Shown: positions 1-9,930, counted from the stretch's first letter. The stretch: DNA of 64,000 nucleotides from Paenibacillus senegalimassiliensis (GCF_001486585.1 NZ_LN909044.1:186001-250000), one strand, 5' to 3'. Notes: generated by a model not told the origin, from the letters alone. Numbers and translations: made by a program.

Positions 1-2272
1 TCGTTCCGTTGCTCCAAATATTTCCGTATTTCCCGCCCACCTGATAAGCATTTAAATTCAGCTTGGTGTTGGCGTTCATGCCCTGCTTCAAGATCAGCGT
101 CCCATAAATGGAGATCGTCATCTCTTGATTGGTGTTCATCCCATCGGCAATCAAAATTACCGGTTTACTAGGGCTACCTAAAGTAACCCCCTCTTCCACA
201 TTTAATTGACCTGCTCGCACGATTACAGGACCACTGCCATTGCTAGCTGACACCAGCTTCTGTACAGACTCCATATCTCCGGCCACCCCGGAGGAAGCAG
301 AAGCTTCAAAACTATCCGATTGCTTGCGAATGCCTTCGGTCAAACTATCCAGATATTTGCTGATAACCGGCTTCAGCCCCGGCACAATCTGATGTGGCGG
401 AGCGTTGCGCAAATTATGCATCGTTCCCGACAGAAGGACGACATCCGATTCTGCAATGTCCCGTCCATGATTCGGGTCAATGGCTACCGCTTCATCCTCT
501 TCCTCGCGTACAACCGGAGCTACTTTCCCGCTGTATTCGGCCTTCTCCGTGGACCCATAAAAATCCGTCAGGCTCGTGACTCGCTGCTCCTCGTCATAAG
601 TGACACGCATCTCCGCGGTCTGCCCCGGAGCCGTCACCGAGATAACATGATGAGCGCCATCATAGCTAAACTTTGTCACTGCTCCATCCACATCGGTAAA
701 AGAAACCATATCTCCGGCCCCATCATAGCCGTATTCCAGCTTCCGTCCCGCATGATCGCTCACCGCAACCAGTTGCCCGCTGCCGTTATAAGACAAGGTG
801 AACGTAGCTCCATCTGTCGTGACTTGCTGCAAGTTCTCGCCTTGGTAGGCCAGCGTAACTTCATTGCCGTTTAAATCCCGAATCGAAGTCAGCAGCCCAT
901 CTGCGTCAAAAAGATACGTCATCCCTTGTGGAGTCTGAAGCTCATGACCATTACCGCTTTGGCGTAGGCTCCAATCCGTTCCAGCCGGAGTCAGATAGCT
1001 TCCTCCCGCTACAGGAACAAATTCGAACCGCGCCCCATCCGGTTGCATAAGCTCCTGCTTGCCGTCTACCGGGGTAAGGCGCCACTCATAGGAATGATGC
1101 CATCCCAGCCCGTTGGCTCCGGTATATGGATCACGGCTGAGATAAGCCACACCGAAGCTGAGCGGCATAAGCGCAGGCAAGGTAAGCGTATCGGTGGAAT
1201 AGGCAAAATCACCCCGTGCAGGCTCCACTACATCACTCCAGGAAGGATTGACGATGCGCAGCCGCTTCTTGATTGCTTCGGCTGTAAATTGTTCCAAATC
1301 CCCTTCCGCAAACGCACTCTCTGCCTGTGGATTAATCAGCAAGACCGAAGTACCGGTCACCGCATCGGAGACATTGACGTTGCCCAGACCGTTCCAGGCA
1401 GCGATTTCCTGGGCTCTGGCATGGACAGAAGCCGTGGAATCGGCTTTGTAGTAGTAACCAGCCAAGGCTCGCCATGTAACAGGATAGCTTGGTACAACGT
1501 AGCGAAGCACCTCCATGATCTCGGAATAGCTGGACGTCTTGCCCTCCCGCTGACCGCGAGCCGCAAGCTGGAACCGCTGACCAGCAGCCAGGTTAAGCGA
1601 GTCGCTCCACTGGCCTTGGGCATTGACCGTAAGCCCGCTACGGCTGTCGACCAGCTTACCTTCGGCATCTCGTACCTCCAGGCTTACCTTCGAACCGATT
1701 TCGGCGGTTCCCTTGACCACCGCGCTTCCCGAGGCTCCTGCTTCAATCGCAATAGAAGCCGGCGCTTTAGGCTGCGTGCTGTTCACAATTTCAAAGCTGC
1801 CAATTTGGCCGTAATAGACACCACTTCCGTTGTAATCGCCAGGCGACACAGCGATGTGGTATTTACCCTCAGGCAAAGCCACGCCTCCAATGTTGCCATC
1901 CCACTCTACCTCGTGTACGATGTATTCCCCTTGAGCATTTTTCGTCCGGTATTTGCCGCTGGCAATCCGTTGACCCAATTGTGGCGATCCTCCGTTTTTG
2001 CCCGGCGTAACCAGATGAATGTTCACCTCATGCTCTGCTTGTCCATCGTCTGCAGCACTGAAGCTAAAACTGATAACGGTCTTTTCTCCCAAATCGGTAT
2101 TAATCTCGCTGGGCGAAATACGCATATTGGTCGAAGCGCTTGCCGTAGGCACATCCATCCCCGGAACCCAGGGAATAGATGTCGCCAGCAAGATAGCAAC
2201 CAACAGGCTGATAAGTAACGGCCTCATGCGAATGGAGCGCCATAGATGGAATAAGTTCTTTATGGAATTCAT
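1..2272 (-). CDS. RHS/YD-repeat secreted protein, C-terminus beyond window
   Basis: The frame stays open from the ATG to the window edge, about 757 codons, so the 3' end is missing. A GGAGAGG site precedes the ATG. An N-terminal basic stretch and a hydrophobic helix (residues about 16-33) look like a secretion signal. A segment of short beta-rich stretches follows, then the typical RHS/DUF6531-like entry containing SRDPYTGANGLGWHHSYEW near residue 375, then YD repeats (e.g. YGYDGAGDMVSFTDVDG). The part nearest the edge no longer reads as YD repeats; it contains GSGPVIVRAGQLNVEEG and resembles an inserted beta-helix-like stretch. RHS family proteins form large shells that often carry a C-terminal toxin, but that end is not visible. 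The upstream SLH gene lies only 54 bases away on the same strand and is probably co-transcribed. Confidence 0.8.
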   Translation of the reverse strand, partial: MNSIKNLFHLWRSIRMRPLLISLLVAILLATSIPWVPGMDVPTASASTNMRISPSEINTDLGEKTVISFSFSAADDGQAEHEVNIHLVTPGKNGGSPQLGQRIASGKYRTKNAQGEYIVHEVEWDGNIGGVALPEGKYHIAVSPGDYNGSGVYYGQIGSFEIVNSTQPKAPASIAIEAGASGSAVVKGTAEIGSKVSLEVRDAEGKLVDSRSGLTVNAQGQWSDSLNLAAGQRFQLAARGQREGKTSSYSEIMEVLRYVVPSYPVTWRALAGYYYKADSTASVHARAQEIAAWNGLGNVNVSDAVTGTSVLLINPQAESAFAEGDLEQFTAEAIKKRLRIVNPSWSDVVEPARGDFAYSTDTLTLPALMPLSFGVAYLSRDPYTGANGLGWHHSYEWRLTPVDGKQELMQPDGARFEFVPVAGGSYLTPAGTDWSLRQSGNGHELQTPQGMTYLFDADGLLTSIRDLNGNEVTLAYQGENLQQVTTDGATFTLSYNGSGQLVAVSDHAGRKLEYGYDGAGDMVSFTDVDGAVTKFSYDGAHHVISVTAPGQTAEMRVTYDEEQRVTSLTDFYGSTEKAEYSGKVAPVVREEEDEAVAIDPNHGRDIAESDVVLLSGTMHNLRNAPPHQIVPGLKPVISKYLDSLTEGIRKQSDSFEASASSGVAGDMESVQKLVSASNGSGPVIVRAGQLNVEEGVTLGSPSKPVILIADGMNTNQEMTISIYGTLILKQGMNANTKLNLNAYQVGGKYGNIWSNGT

Positions 2273-2326
2273 TGGCCTAACCTCTCCGTTCTATTTCTAT
2301 TATTAGTGCGTGTTGAACTACCTCTA

Positions 2327-4423
2327 TTACAATTCTCCGATGCGTTCCAGCAAGCGATAGATCACAACCGCCGCTTCTGCCCTGGTCGTCGTTGCCCGCG
2401 GCTGAATCAGATCGCCGCTACCCTCTACGAGCCGCCAAGCAACCGCCTGCCGGGTCAATGGCAACGCCCATACACTAATGGCATCGCGATCTGCAAACCG
2501 ATCGACTACGTCGTCCCGGGCTTGTTCTTCCCCGAGCTTCTCCTGAGCGGCCCGAACCAGCATTGCCATCATCTGCTCGCGCGTGAGCGCAGCTTCCGGC
2601 GCAAATATACCTCCGCTGCCTTCCGCGATCCCTGCCGCAGCCGCCGCTTCCACCCAGCCGTAGCTCCATTTGGTGGAATCGACATCCCGGAAGGTTGGCT
2701 GCTCTGGTGTAACAGGTGCAATGCCTAACGCCCCCGCCAGCATTTTGCTAAATTGCGCACGCGTTAATGTAGCCTTAGGGGCAAAAAGCTCCTTCTCCAT
2801 CCCGTTCACGATACCCCGAGCAGCCAGTACCTCTACTTGCTTGGCGGCCCAGTGACTCGCAGGCACATCTTCAAAGCTCACCTGTCGCAGTAATACAGCA
2901 TACGTTCCTGGTGCATCGATACGGGCCTCTATCTGCGACTCATCCGCTCCCGTCGTGATGCCACCTATGTAAATCCAGTAGCCAAGCTCTGCCTGGTATT
3001 GATATACGCCGAGCTTCTCTCGCAGCTCAGCCCAGTCGCCATCATCAGTTGCTAAGGACAGCATAGCTTCCTTATTCCAGATAGCTTCGGTCTGAATGTC
3101 CCAGATGGCTCCCGCCGCTTCCAACCTGCGGCCCAACTCATCTACCAGGGGATATCCGGCATTTTTTAGTTCAGACACCGTGATTTCCGTTTCCTTGTCA
3201 AACGTCCCCGAGAGCACCTCCAGATGGAGTCGGCCATCCTTGACGTTAATCTTACCGCCTTGCGGCCCAACCAAAAACTTGTTCTCCGGCAAGGTTGTTT
3301 GATGATCATTAGAGTGAGTCCCCGTTGATGTCCCACTATTCGAACCGGACGGTGGAGTCGTGCCTTCACCCGTTCCCGGTTCCGTGATCGGGCCTGTGGA
3401 GCCTTCACCCAAATTTACGGAGCCGAGCGAGCCGTCGATCCCAGCATACAGGAGACGGTCACCGTTAAATCCTATGTATTGCTTGCCAGACCCGGACTGC
3501 CCCACAGCGTATACCTTGGCCGTGGCCAAATCGATTCCTTTTAATACCGGCTGCCCACCTTCATTCACTAGAAATACCGCCTGCGAGTCCCCTATGGACA
3601 TGAACGCATATTCTTCACTTTTAGCACTCATAGGCGTCAAATCTTGAGGAGTCGGCAACGGGGCCTGAAGCGAAATCAGACCATATTTACTTTCCAGACT
3701 TCCATTCTTCTGTTTGAAAAGCACATATTCGCCATTCGTCACAAACCAATCAACATAGTGGCTTCCGCCCAAAGTAACTAAGGGACGATGCACACCACTA
3801 CCTAGTTCCAGCAAACTCAGTCCGCCGTCCCGGGCATTGCGGTACACGACCAGCCCATTATTCAGCACCGGATAACGTCCTTCGCCCAGCGAGGTTTCCG
3901 CTCCTGTTGCGGGATCGTAGTAGAACATCCGGCCATATTTTTGATTGTCGGCCCAGACCACTCCGCCCCCATCCACCGATGGATGGGCATATTCTCCGGC
4001 TTTGCTGTTAAGCTTGCGCTCTACACCGGTAGCCAAATCATAGCTATAAATATCCCAGTTGGCTGACGATGGGGATTGGTCACCTTTATCGGCCCACACC
4101 ACCGTCGTTCCATAAATGGAAGGCACATCCTTGGCAGAATTTCGGTTCGTAAGCACCTTAATCGTGCCCGAGGACACGTCCTGGGCATAAATTTGCTGCT
4201 CCCCATCCCCGGTCGTATTCAGCCAAACGATTGTCCCGCCGAAGACACTGGAATCCGAGCGACTTACCGCGTTAGCGGCTGCTGTCACCTGATCCTCTGC
4301 TGCATACACCAAGACCGTAAGTCCTCCCAGACTTCCTGCTGCCAGACTGAGACTAATGGCCCCACATAGCAGTACAGTCATTCTCCAGCCTTGGATTTTT
4401 CTTCTCTCTACTTGCTTATTCAT
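2327..4423 (-). CDS. SLH-domain surface protein with beta-propeller
   Basis: A 698-residue protein when started at the internal ATG that follows GGGAGG; a longer frame upstream lacks a ribosome site. After a signal peptide (hydrophobic core LLCGAISLSLAAGSLGGLTV) come TolB/WD-like strands (e.g. TIVWLNTTGDGEQQIYAQD), a Gly/Ser/Thr/Pro linker near residue 365, a ZU5-like beta domain (GPQGGKINVKDGRLHLEV) and three SLH modules beginning FEDVPASHWA, FRDVDSTKWS and FADRDAISVW. SLH triplets bind pyruvylated secondary cell-wall polymer, so the protein should be displayed on the envelope. It precedes the RHS gene, which suggests a joint surface role. The ligand is unknown. Confidence 0.88.
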   Translation of the reverse strand: MNKQVERRKIQGWRMTVLLCGAISLSLAAGSLGGLTVLVYAAEDQVTAAANAVSRSDSSVFGGTIVWLNTTGDGEQQIYAQDVSSGTIKVLTNRNSAKDVPSIYGTTVVWADKGDQSPSSANWDIYSYDLATGVERKLNSKAGEYAHPSVDGGGVVWADNQKYGRMFYYDPATGAETSLGEGRYPVLNNGLVVYRNARDGGLSLLELGSGVHRPLVTLGGSHYVDWFVTNGEYVLFKQKNGSLESKYGLISLQAPLPTPQDLTPMSAKSEEYAFMSIGDSQAVFLVNEGGQPVLKGIDLATAKVYAVGQSGSGKQYIGFNGDRLLYAGIDGSLGSVNLGEGSTGPITEPGTGEGTTPPSGSNSGTSTGTHSNDHQTTLPENKFLVGPQGGKINVKDGRLHLEVLSGTFDKETEITVSELKNAGYPLVDELGRRLEAAGAIWDIQTEAIWNKEAMLSLATDDGDWAELREKLGVYQYQAELGYWIYIGGITTGADESQIEARIDAPGTYAVLLRQVSFEDVPASHWAAKQVEVLAARGIVNGMEKELFAPKATLTRAQFSKMLAGALGIAPVTPEQPTFRDVDSTKWSYGWVEAAAAAGIAEGSGGIFAPEAALTREQMMAMLVRAAQEKLGEEQARDDVVDRFADRDAISVWALPLTRQAVAWRLVEGSGDLIQPRATTTRAEAAVVIYRLLERIGEL

Positions 4424-4668
4424 TCCTCCCAAATACCTCCCATCCTCATAAAACATAGATCCTATTTCCTGAATCTTATGCCTTATATATATATCGGAAG
4501 TATGGTTTGGGAATAAAGGGTTCACTATGTTAATTAGTAAATAATACCCACTTTAGAAATTCACGGGTCCGTCAAATTCATCTAAGCTAATGCTTTAGCA
4601 ATATTTTTTTTGACAAGCCCTAGCTGCTATTGTTAATCTTTGTAGAGATAAACTCGTGGAGGAATAAC

Positions 4669-5268
4669 ATGACGGAGTGGATTACGGAATTCATACTATT
4701 TTTCAAGGATTTATCGTACGGGGGCTTGGTCATTGCCTTGTCATTTGAATTTGTGCCCGCTGAACTCGTATTGCCGCTTGCGGGGTACTGGGTATATCTT
4801 GGGGACATGAAGCTTTGGCTTGCCATTCTCGCCGGAACAGTTGGAGGTACGTTTGGACCATTGACGTTATACGCTCTTGGACGCTATGGTGGCAGACCCA
4901 TGATTGAAAAATACGGCAAATATCTGTTTATTCGCACCCGGCACCTGGAAGCTTCCGATCGTTTCTTTGCGAAGTACGGTAATGGAGTAGCATTCTATGG
5001 ACGCTTCATCCCGGGCATCAGAACACTGATCTCCATCCCTTGCGGTATTGCGAAGATGAATGTATATAAATTCAGTATTTATACCTTCTTTGCCATGCTT
5101 CCCATCACTTTCTTATACGTTTATCTCGGGTTTAAATTAGGCTCGCAGTGGGAGCATGTGGACGAAATCATCAAGCCTTACATCGTTCCGGCAGCCATCC
5201 TGTTTATTGCAGGCTTTGGGTTGTACGTCGTTCTAAAACGTCTGAGAGCGAAACGCATGACCACTTAA
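4669..5268 (+). CDS. DedA-family membrane protein
   Basis: 199 residues starting at the ATG behind GGAGGAATAAC; the longer frame upstream lacks a ribosome site. It has the DedA/SNARE-associated pattern: an amphipathic N-terminus, the motif FEFVPAELVLPLAGYW, a glycine-rich re-entrant segment (AGTVGGTFGPLTLYALGRYGG), and the second half-motif FYGRFIPGIRTLISIPCG with the conserved Arg and Gly, followed by two C-terminal membrane helices. DedA proteins are polytopic lipid scramblases or flippases, for example for undecaprenyl phosphate or phosphatidylethanolamine. The substrate here cannot be read from sequence. The gene appears monocistronic and ends against a convergent TetR gene. Confidence 0.9.
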   Translation: MTEWITEFILFFKDLSYGGLVIALSFEFVPAELVLPLAGYWVYLGDMKLWLAILAGTVGGTFGPLTLYALGRYGGRPMIEKYGKYLFIRTRHLEASDRFFAKYGNGVAFYGRFIPGIRTLISIPCGIAKMNVYKFSIYTFFAMLPITFLYVYLGFKLGSQWEHVDEIIKPYIVPAAILFIAGFGLYVVLKRLRAKRMTT

Positions 5269-5292
5269 TAAAAATTTGGGTTGTCTCTTGTA

Positions 5293-5907
5293 TCAGATAC
5301 GAAAGATCTGCCCCGCATCCAGTCTTTGAGCAGACGATAGCTCCGGTGCCACATCAAACAATACCTCCAGAGACTGTCGCACCCATTGCTTGCGATCAAA
5401 GCCGCCCTTCTTGATGCACCACATCACCTCGTAGCCTGTAAATAGAAATCCGGCCGTTTGGAACAACTCCGCGGCCGCCGCATGATTACGGATTTGCCCA
5501 GCGTCCTGGGCTTTGCCAATCACCGCTACACAGATATCAATCAAGGTCTGATTGAAATTGAAGGTCCCCCGATCCTCCTTCAAATTCATAATAAAAAGCT
5601 GGCTATGTATATCCACGCCCAGCTTATCGCTGGAATCCAGAATCTCCTCGAAAATCACCAACAACTGCTCCCAATAATTATCAGCTAGCACAAAGGCCAG
5701 GCTCTTCTGGTTAATCTTCTCGGTGACATCATCATAGTAATGCATCAGCAGACTTTCCTTGGAGTCAAAATGATAATAAAAGGCCGTCTTGGTTAACTGG
5801 CAGTGCTCACAAATTTCATTGATGGTAACATGGTCATATCCTTTTTCCTGAAAAAGACGGTAAGCCGTCTCTAAGATCCGCTCTCTGGCAAGCATCTTGT
5901 TCATCAT
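5293..5907 (-). CDS. TetR-family transcriptional regulator
   Basis: 204 residues. The N-terminal helix-turn-helix is classic TetR (ILETAYRLFQEKGYDHVTINEICEH, then LTKTAFYYHFDSKESLL). The C-terminal half is a variable all-helical ligand domain with an isolated Cys at about position 170. GGAAGAGGG precedes the start. It is divergent from the Fe-S flavoenzyme gene across a 183-base gap, so that gene is its most likely target. The ligand is unknown. Confidence 0.9.
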   Translation of the reverse strand: MMNKMLARERILETAYRLFQEKGYDHVTINEICEHCQLTKTAFYYHFDSKESLLMHYYDDVTEKINQKSLAFVLADNYWEQLLVIFEEILDSSDKLGVDIHSQLFIMNLKEDRGTFNFNQTLIDICVAVIGKAQDAGQIRNHAAAAELFQTAGFLFTGYEVMWCIKKGGFDRKQWVRQSLEVLFDVAPELSSAQRLDAGQIFRI

Positions 5908-6090
5908 TCATCCCTCTTCCCGAACCGTTTCACTTAAATACACTACACCTAGACACTGAAACTGATTATATCAATAAATTTAGTAGGTACCAAAGCGAAC
6001 TGTCACATATGTCACTGCTATCCTAGGAAGCTCATGTTATCTTTACCTCGGTAATAATTTTAATTACTAAGGTTTAAGGAGGAGTTATTT

Positions 6091-8004
6091 GTGAAAATTT
6101 TCTCAAAGATGAACATCGGCCGTATGAAACTGAAAAATCGTATTGTCATGGCTCCCATGGGCACCAAACCTGAACCGGATGGTAGCTACAGCTACAATGC
6201 CATCCACTATTTTGAAGAGCGGGCGAAGGGTGGCGTCGGCCTGATCATTACCGGAGCCAACATCGCAACCGCCCAATTCGAAGAACGTCCTGAAAATGAG
6301 TTATCCAACTTTCACCATGTCGAAAAGCTGGCGGTCATGATTGAACGATGTCATCATCATGGCGCCAAGGTATGCGTACAAATTACGCCGGGACTCGGAA
6401 GAATGGTGTATACCGATCCCTACAATGCCCCTTATTCCGCCAGCGACCATGCCTATTCCTTCTGGTTCCCGAAGCTGAAATGCAAGGCGCTTAGCAAGGA
6501 AGACATTCATTATTTGGTCGACCGCATCGGTTATTCGGCCAGTCTGGCCAAAGCCGCAGGTGCAGATGCCGTGGAGTTGCACGGCTACGGCGGCTACCTG
6601 ATGGACCAGTTCCACTCGTCACTTTGGAATCAACGTACTGATGAATATGGCGGCAGTCTGGAGAACCGCCTTCGCTTCTCCCTGGAGTCCATTGAATCCA
6701 TCCGCAAATATTGCGGCGAGGACTTCCCCGTCATTATGAAATACACAGCCTATCATGGAATCGAAGGTGGCCGGGAAATTGCCGAAGGGATTGAAATGGC
6801 AAAAATCTTCGAACAGGCAAACGTTAATGCCCTTCATGTAGACGTCGGCTGTTACGAGGTATGGTACAAGGCAATCTCCACCGTATATGAGCCAGAAGCT
6901 CATCAGGTTGATGTGGCCGCTATCATCAAGCAGAACGTCAGCATTCCCGTCATCAGCCAAGGGAAGCTGCAAGACCCTGATTTGGCGGAGCAGGTGCTGC
7001 AAGAAGAGAAAACGGATTTCGTCGCCTTGGGGCACCAGATGCTAGCCGATCCTCATTGGGCCAACAAGGTCAAAGCCGGAGATTACAAAGAAATCGTCCC
7101 ATGTATCGGTTGCAATGAGTGTCTGTTCGGCGGCTTTAGCGGTAAGCATTATTATTGCGCCGTCAATCCACTTTGCTACGCTGAACACGACTATCAGCTC
7201 ACCCCGGCAACTGAAGCACGTTCCGTACTCGTTGTTGGCGGTGGCCCTGGTGGCATGGAAGCTGCAATAACCGCTGCAAAACGTGGATTTACCGTCGAGT
7301 TATGGGAGAAGAACCCCCGCCTTGGAGGCACGCTACATGCTGCGGGTAACCCTACCTTTAAGCATGATGTGCTGAAGTTGATTGAATACATGGAGCATCA
7401 AGTCAACGCGCTGGGGATTAAGGTTCTACTGGGTAAAGAAGCTACCGCCGAGGAAATTATTCGTGGCAACTATGATAAGGTTGTGCTGGCTACAGGATCG
7501 ACCAGTGTCATTCCTCCAATTCCAGGTGTAGAATTTGCTCATCCGTCCAACGACTACCTCACTGGGGAACGCACCTGCGGCGAGCGGGTCGTAGTCATCG
7601 GCGGCGGGCTTGTCGGCTGTGAGACAGCCGCCTTCATGAAGGAGACCGCCTCCGAGGTGACCATCATCGAAATACTGGATGATATCCTGAAGACGGTCGC
7701 CCACAGTAAGAACAATGACCTGTCGCTGCGGGATATGCTGCGCGACCGCCAGGTTGGTATCGTTGCCCAGGCCAAGGTAACCCAAATCCTGCCGGATCGC
7801 GTCATTTATGAGCAGGACGGACAAATCAAGGAATTGCCTTGCGATACCGTCATTATTGCCGCAGGCTACAAGGCCGAAAATTCGCTCGAAGCACAGCTTG
7901 AAGATCAGGTGAAGTCGCTGACCACCGTTGGTGATGCCGTCGCTTCCCGTAAAATTATCGATGCCGTCCATGAAGCCTACCATGCCATCCGAGTAATGGA
8001 ATAA
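6091..8004 (+). CDS. NADH:flavin oxidoreductase, Fe-S flavoenzyme (2,4-dienoyl-CoA reductase/BaiCD-like)
   Basis: 637 residues starting at GTG behind AAGGAGGAG. Residues 1 to about 330 are an Old Yellow Enzyme TIM barrel (IGRMKLKNRIVMAPMGT; DAVELHGYGGYLMDQFHS; QRTDEYGGSLENRLRF). A cysteine cluster follows (CIGCNEC, then a Cys in YYCAVNPLCY) that would bind a 4Fe-4S centre. The C-terminal half holds an FAD-binding GGGPGGMEAAITAAKRG and an NAD(P)-binding VVIGGGLVGCETAAF. This layout matches FadH, BaiCD/BaiH and trimethylamine dehydrogenase relatives, which reduce activated C=C bonds with NAD(P)H. The true substrate is not evident. It is probably controlled by the divergent TetR gene. Confidence 0.9.
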   Translation: MKIFSKMNIGRMKLKNRIVMAPMGTKPEPDGSYSYNAIHYFEERAKGGVGLIITGANIATAQFEERPENELSNFHHVEKLAVMIERCHHHGAKVCVQITPGLGRMVYTDPYNAPYSASDHAYSFWFPKLKCKALSKEDIHYLVDRIGYSASLAKAAGADAVELHGYGGYLMDQFHSSLWNQRTDEYGGSLENRLRFSLESIESIRKYCGEDFPVIMKYTAYHGIEGGREIAEGIEMAKIFEQANVNALHVDVGCYEVWYKAISTVYEPEAHQVDVAAIIKQNVSIPVISQGKLQDPDLAEQVLQEEKTDFVALGHQMLADPHWANKVKAGDYKEIVPCIGCNECLFGGFSGKHYYCAVNPLCYAEHDYQLTPATEARSVLVVGGGPGGMEAAITAAKRGFTVELWEKNPRLGGTLHAAGNPTFKHDVLKLIEYMEHQVNALGIKVLLGKEATAEEIIRGNYDKVVLATGSTSVIPPIPGVEFAHPSNDYLTGERTCGERVVVIGGGLVGCETAAFMKETASEVTIIEILDDILKTVAHSKNNDLSLRDMLRDRQVGIVAQAKVTQILPDRVIYEQDGQIKELPCDTVIIAAGYKAENSLEAQLEDQVKSLTTVGDAVASRKIIDAVHEAYHAIRVME

Positions 8005-8009
8005 AAGTG

Positions 8010-8049
8010 AATTTGCCCTTCTCTCACAATGGAGAGAAGGGCGAATTTT
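8010..8049. terminator. Bidirectional Rho-independent terminator
   Basis: A 16-bp stem (AATTTGCCCTTCTCTC pairing with GAGAGAAGGGCGAATT, one G-T wobble) with a 6-base loop and T5 follows the flavoenzyme stop. The A-rich left flank also gives a U-tract to the minus-strand sigma gene that ends two bases away. Confidence 0.85.
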
Positions 8050-8051
8050 TG

Positions 8052-8549
8052 TTAACTGCCAACCAGCATTTCGGCGTTCATCTGCTTTGAATGTTGCACT
8101 TGCAGCAGTTCCCGGCCTTGCCGCAAATAAGCTTTTATCGCTTCAACTTTACAGTTCAAGACATAGGCCATCTCTTCCAGTGTCAGATGATGGACGGATT
8201 TCAGAACCAAGGTGAGCTTTGGATACAACGGAATTTGCTGGAGCCACTGCTCAACCTCATCTACGGCTTCCGTGTTGACCCGCTCCTCGTCATGACTCAC
8301 TTGCAGAGAACTGGATACCGCAATCGAGTAAAGCCAGACGTCAAAGGGAATCTCAAAGTCGTATTCATGAATTTGCTGCTTCGCCGTAACAAAGGTATGC
8401 ACCACCATGTCTTGCACATGATTGGTATTCAGGCAAATCCGCAGACAAAGGTCAAAAACCCGGCCATAATACATATCGATTAGTGTTCTAAATGCGTGAA
8501 TGTCATTGGTCTTCAAACGTCGAATCAAACGTTCAGACTCCTTCCGCAT
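8052..8549 (-). CDS. ECF-like sigma-70 family protein
   Basis: 165 residues. The N-terminal part aligns by eye with sigma region 2 (AFRTLIDMYYGRVFDLCLRI). The C-terminal part reads as a region 4 helix-turn-helix (LTLEEMAYVLNCKVEAIKAYLRQGRELLQ). The region 2.2 core, normally acidic, is diverged (VQDMVVHTFVTA), so it may be a weak or specialised factor. No anti-sigma gene is adjacent. Its start overlaps the end of the CNNM gene by 17 bases, so it is co-transcribed and under the same promoter and dyad. Confidence 0.75.
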   Translation of the reverse strand: MRKESERLIRRLKTNDIHAFRTLIDMYYGRVFDLCLRICLNTNHVQDMVVHTFVTAKQQIHEYDFEIPFDVWLYSIAVSSSLQVSHDEERVNTEAVDEVEQWLQQIPLYPKLTLVLKSVHHLTLEEMAYVLNCKVEAIKAYLRQGRELLQVQHSKQMNAEMLVGS

Positions 8550-9858
8550 CCTCCAGCCCCCTTTGCTCCTCCATATCCAGCTTCATGATCTCCAGCTTCC
8601 GAATCCGATGGCGGTCCTTCTCACGAATGATAAACTTCAGGTCGCCATAAACCCACTCGCTCCCTTTTCTCAAGGTCGGATTTTGCGTGTACACCCAGCC
8701 TCCAATCGTGTCCAGGTCTGCATCCAGCAGCTCAATGTTCATGAGCGTACACACCGATTCCAGCGACACCTTGCCATCTACCAGGTAATGATTTTCTCCC
8801 AATGGCTCCACATCGGCTTTCTCTTCCGTATCGAACTCATCACGAATCTCACCCACGATTTCCTCCAAAATATCCTCAATGGTAATCAGCCCGGAGGTTC
8901 CGCCGTATTCATCAACCAGAACCGCCATGTGCACGGATTCCTGCTGCATGCGTAACAGCAAATTTTTGACCGGCATAACCTCAGAGACCGAAAGAATAGG
9001 CTGGACCAACTTAGCAATTTCCAAATTCGGATTTTCACTTAATTGCATGAACAATTGCTTCGTATTAATAAAACCGATGACATGGTCCTTGTTCCCTTTC
9101 ATTACAGGGAAGCGGGTATACTGCTCTGTTCTCATGATCTGGAGCGCGGTCTTCTGATCCATGTCCACATCAAGGCACATCATATCCGTGCGGGGAACCA
9201 TAATTTCGCGAGCCAATAACTCATCAAAAGCAAAGATCTTGCTCACATATCCGTACTCAGCTTGATTGATCATTCCGCTCTGATAGCTCTCCGTCAGGAT
9301 AATGCGCAGCTCTTCCTCAGAGTGGGCTTCTTCATGCTCTTTCGCGGGTCTAATTCCGAAAATCCGGACGAGGCGGTTCGCAGAACCATTGAGTACCCAG
9401 ATGAATGGATACATGACTTTATAGAAGAAAATGAGTGGTTTAGCGGTAATCATCGAGACCATTTCTGCTTTTTGAATGGCTACCGTTTTCGGGGCCAATT
9501 CACCTAGGACCACATGTAAGAACGTAATCGAGGCAAAGGCAATACCGAACGACAGAATGCTGCTAACCTCTGCTGGCAATCCATATCGATCAAAGACAGG
9601 GTGCAAAATTTTCTCTACCGTAGGTTCACCTAACCAACCTAGGCCGAGTGCGGTAATCGTGATACCTAATTGGCACGCCGACAAGTATCCGTCCAGATTG
9701 CTTGTTACCCGTTGTACAGCTAAGGCATTCTTCTTACCTTCCATCACCATCTGATCAACACGGCTGGACCTCAACCTGACAATTGCAAATTCAGCAGCCA
9801 CGAAAAAGGCGGTAGCCACAATTAACAAGGCCACAAGAAACAAATTTAAAGCGTACAT
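8533..9858 (-). CDS. CNNM/CorC (HlyC/CorC) family membrane protein
   Basis: 441 residues from the ATG that follows GAGGAG; a TTG five codons upstream falls on the ribosome site itself. An N-terminal CNNM/DUF21 membrane domain (VATAFFVAAEFAIVRLRSSR, LGWLGEPTVEKIL, VVLGELAPKTVAI) is followed by a CBS pair (VPRDTMMCLDVD-like stretch and VLVDEYGGTSGLITIEDILEE) and a C-terminal CorC/HlyC transporter-associated domain. Relatives such as YhdP/YugS and CorC affect Mg2+ or Co2+ homeostasis. It is transcribed divergently from a DUF1836 regulator, with matching dyads at both promoters. Confidence 0.92.
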   Translation of the reverse strand: MYALNLFLVALLIVATAFFVAAEFAIVRLRSSRVDQMVMEGKKNALAVQRVTSNLDGYLSACQLGITITALGLGWLGEPTVEKILHPVFDRYGLPAEVSSILSFGIAFASITFLHVVLGELAPKTVAIQKAEMVSMITAKPLIFFYKVMYPFIWVLNGSANRLVRIFGIRPAKEHEEAHSEEELRIILTESYQSGMINQAEYGYVSKIFAFDELLAREIMVPRTDMMCLDVDMDQKTALQIMRTEQYTRFPVMKGNKDHVIGFINTKQLFMQLSENPNLEIAKLVQPILSVSEVMPVKNLLLRMQQESVHMAVLVDEYGGTSGLITIEDILEEIVGEIRDEFDTEEKADVEPLGENHYLVDGKVSLESVCTLMNIELLDADLDTIGGWVYTQNPTLRKGSEWVYGDLKFIIREKDRHRIRKLEIMKLDMEEQRGLEDAEGV

Positions 9859-9910
9859 GCCAACACTCCTCAATAGGTTTATAATTCAAATTCTCTAGAA
9901 CCCAATATGT

Positions 9911-9930
9911 ATAAGTTCTTATGAACTTAT
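9911..9930. promoter_or_regulatory. Operator dyad at CNNM promoter
   Basis: Perfect 8-bp arms ATAAGTTC and GAACTTAT separated by TTAT, directly overlapping the -10 end of the minus-strand promoter. The same dyad recurs with one change at the DUF1836 promoter. Confidence 0.7.

Noticed and set aside
320..2306. Several plus-strand ORFs in the first 2.3 kb
   Set aside because: They mirror the minus-strand RHS gene, which has continuous family similarity.
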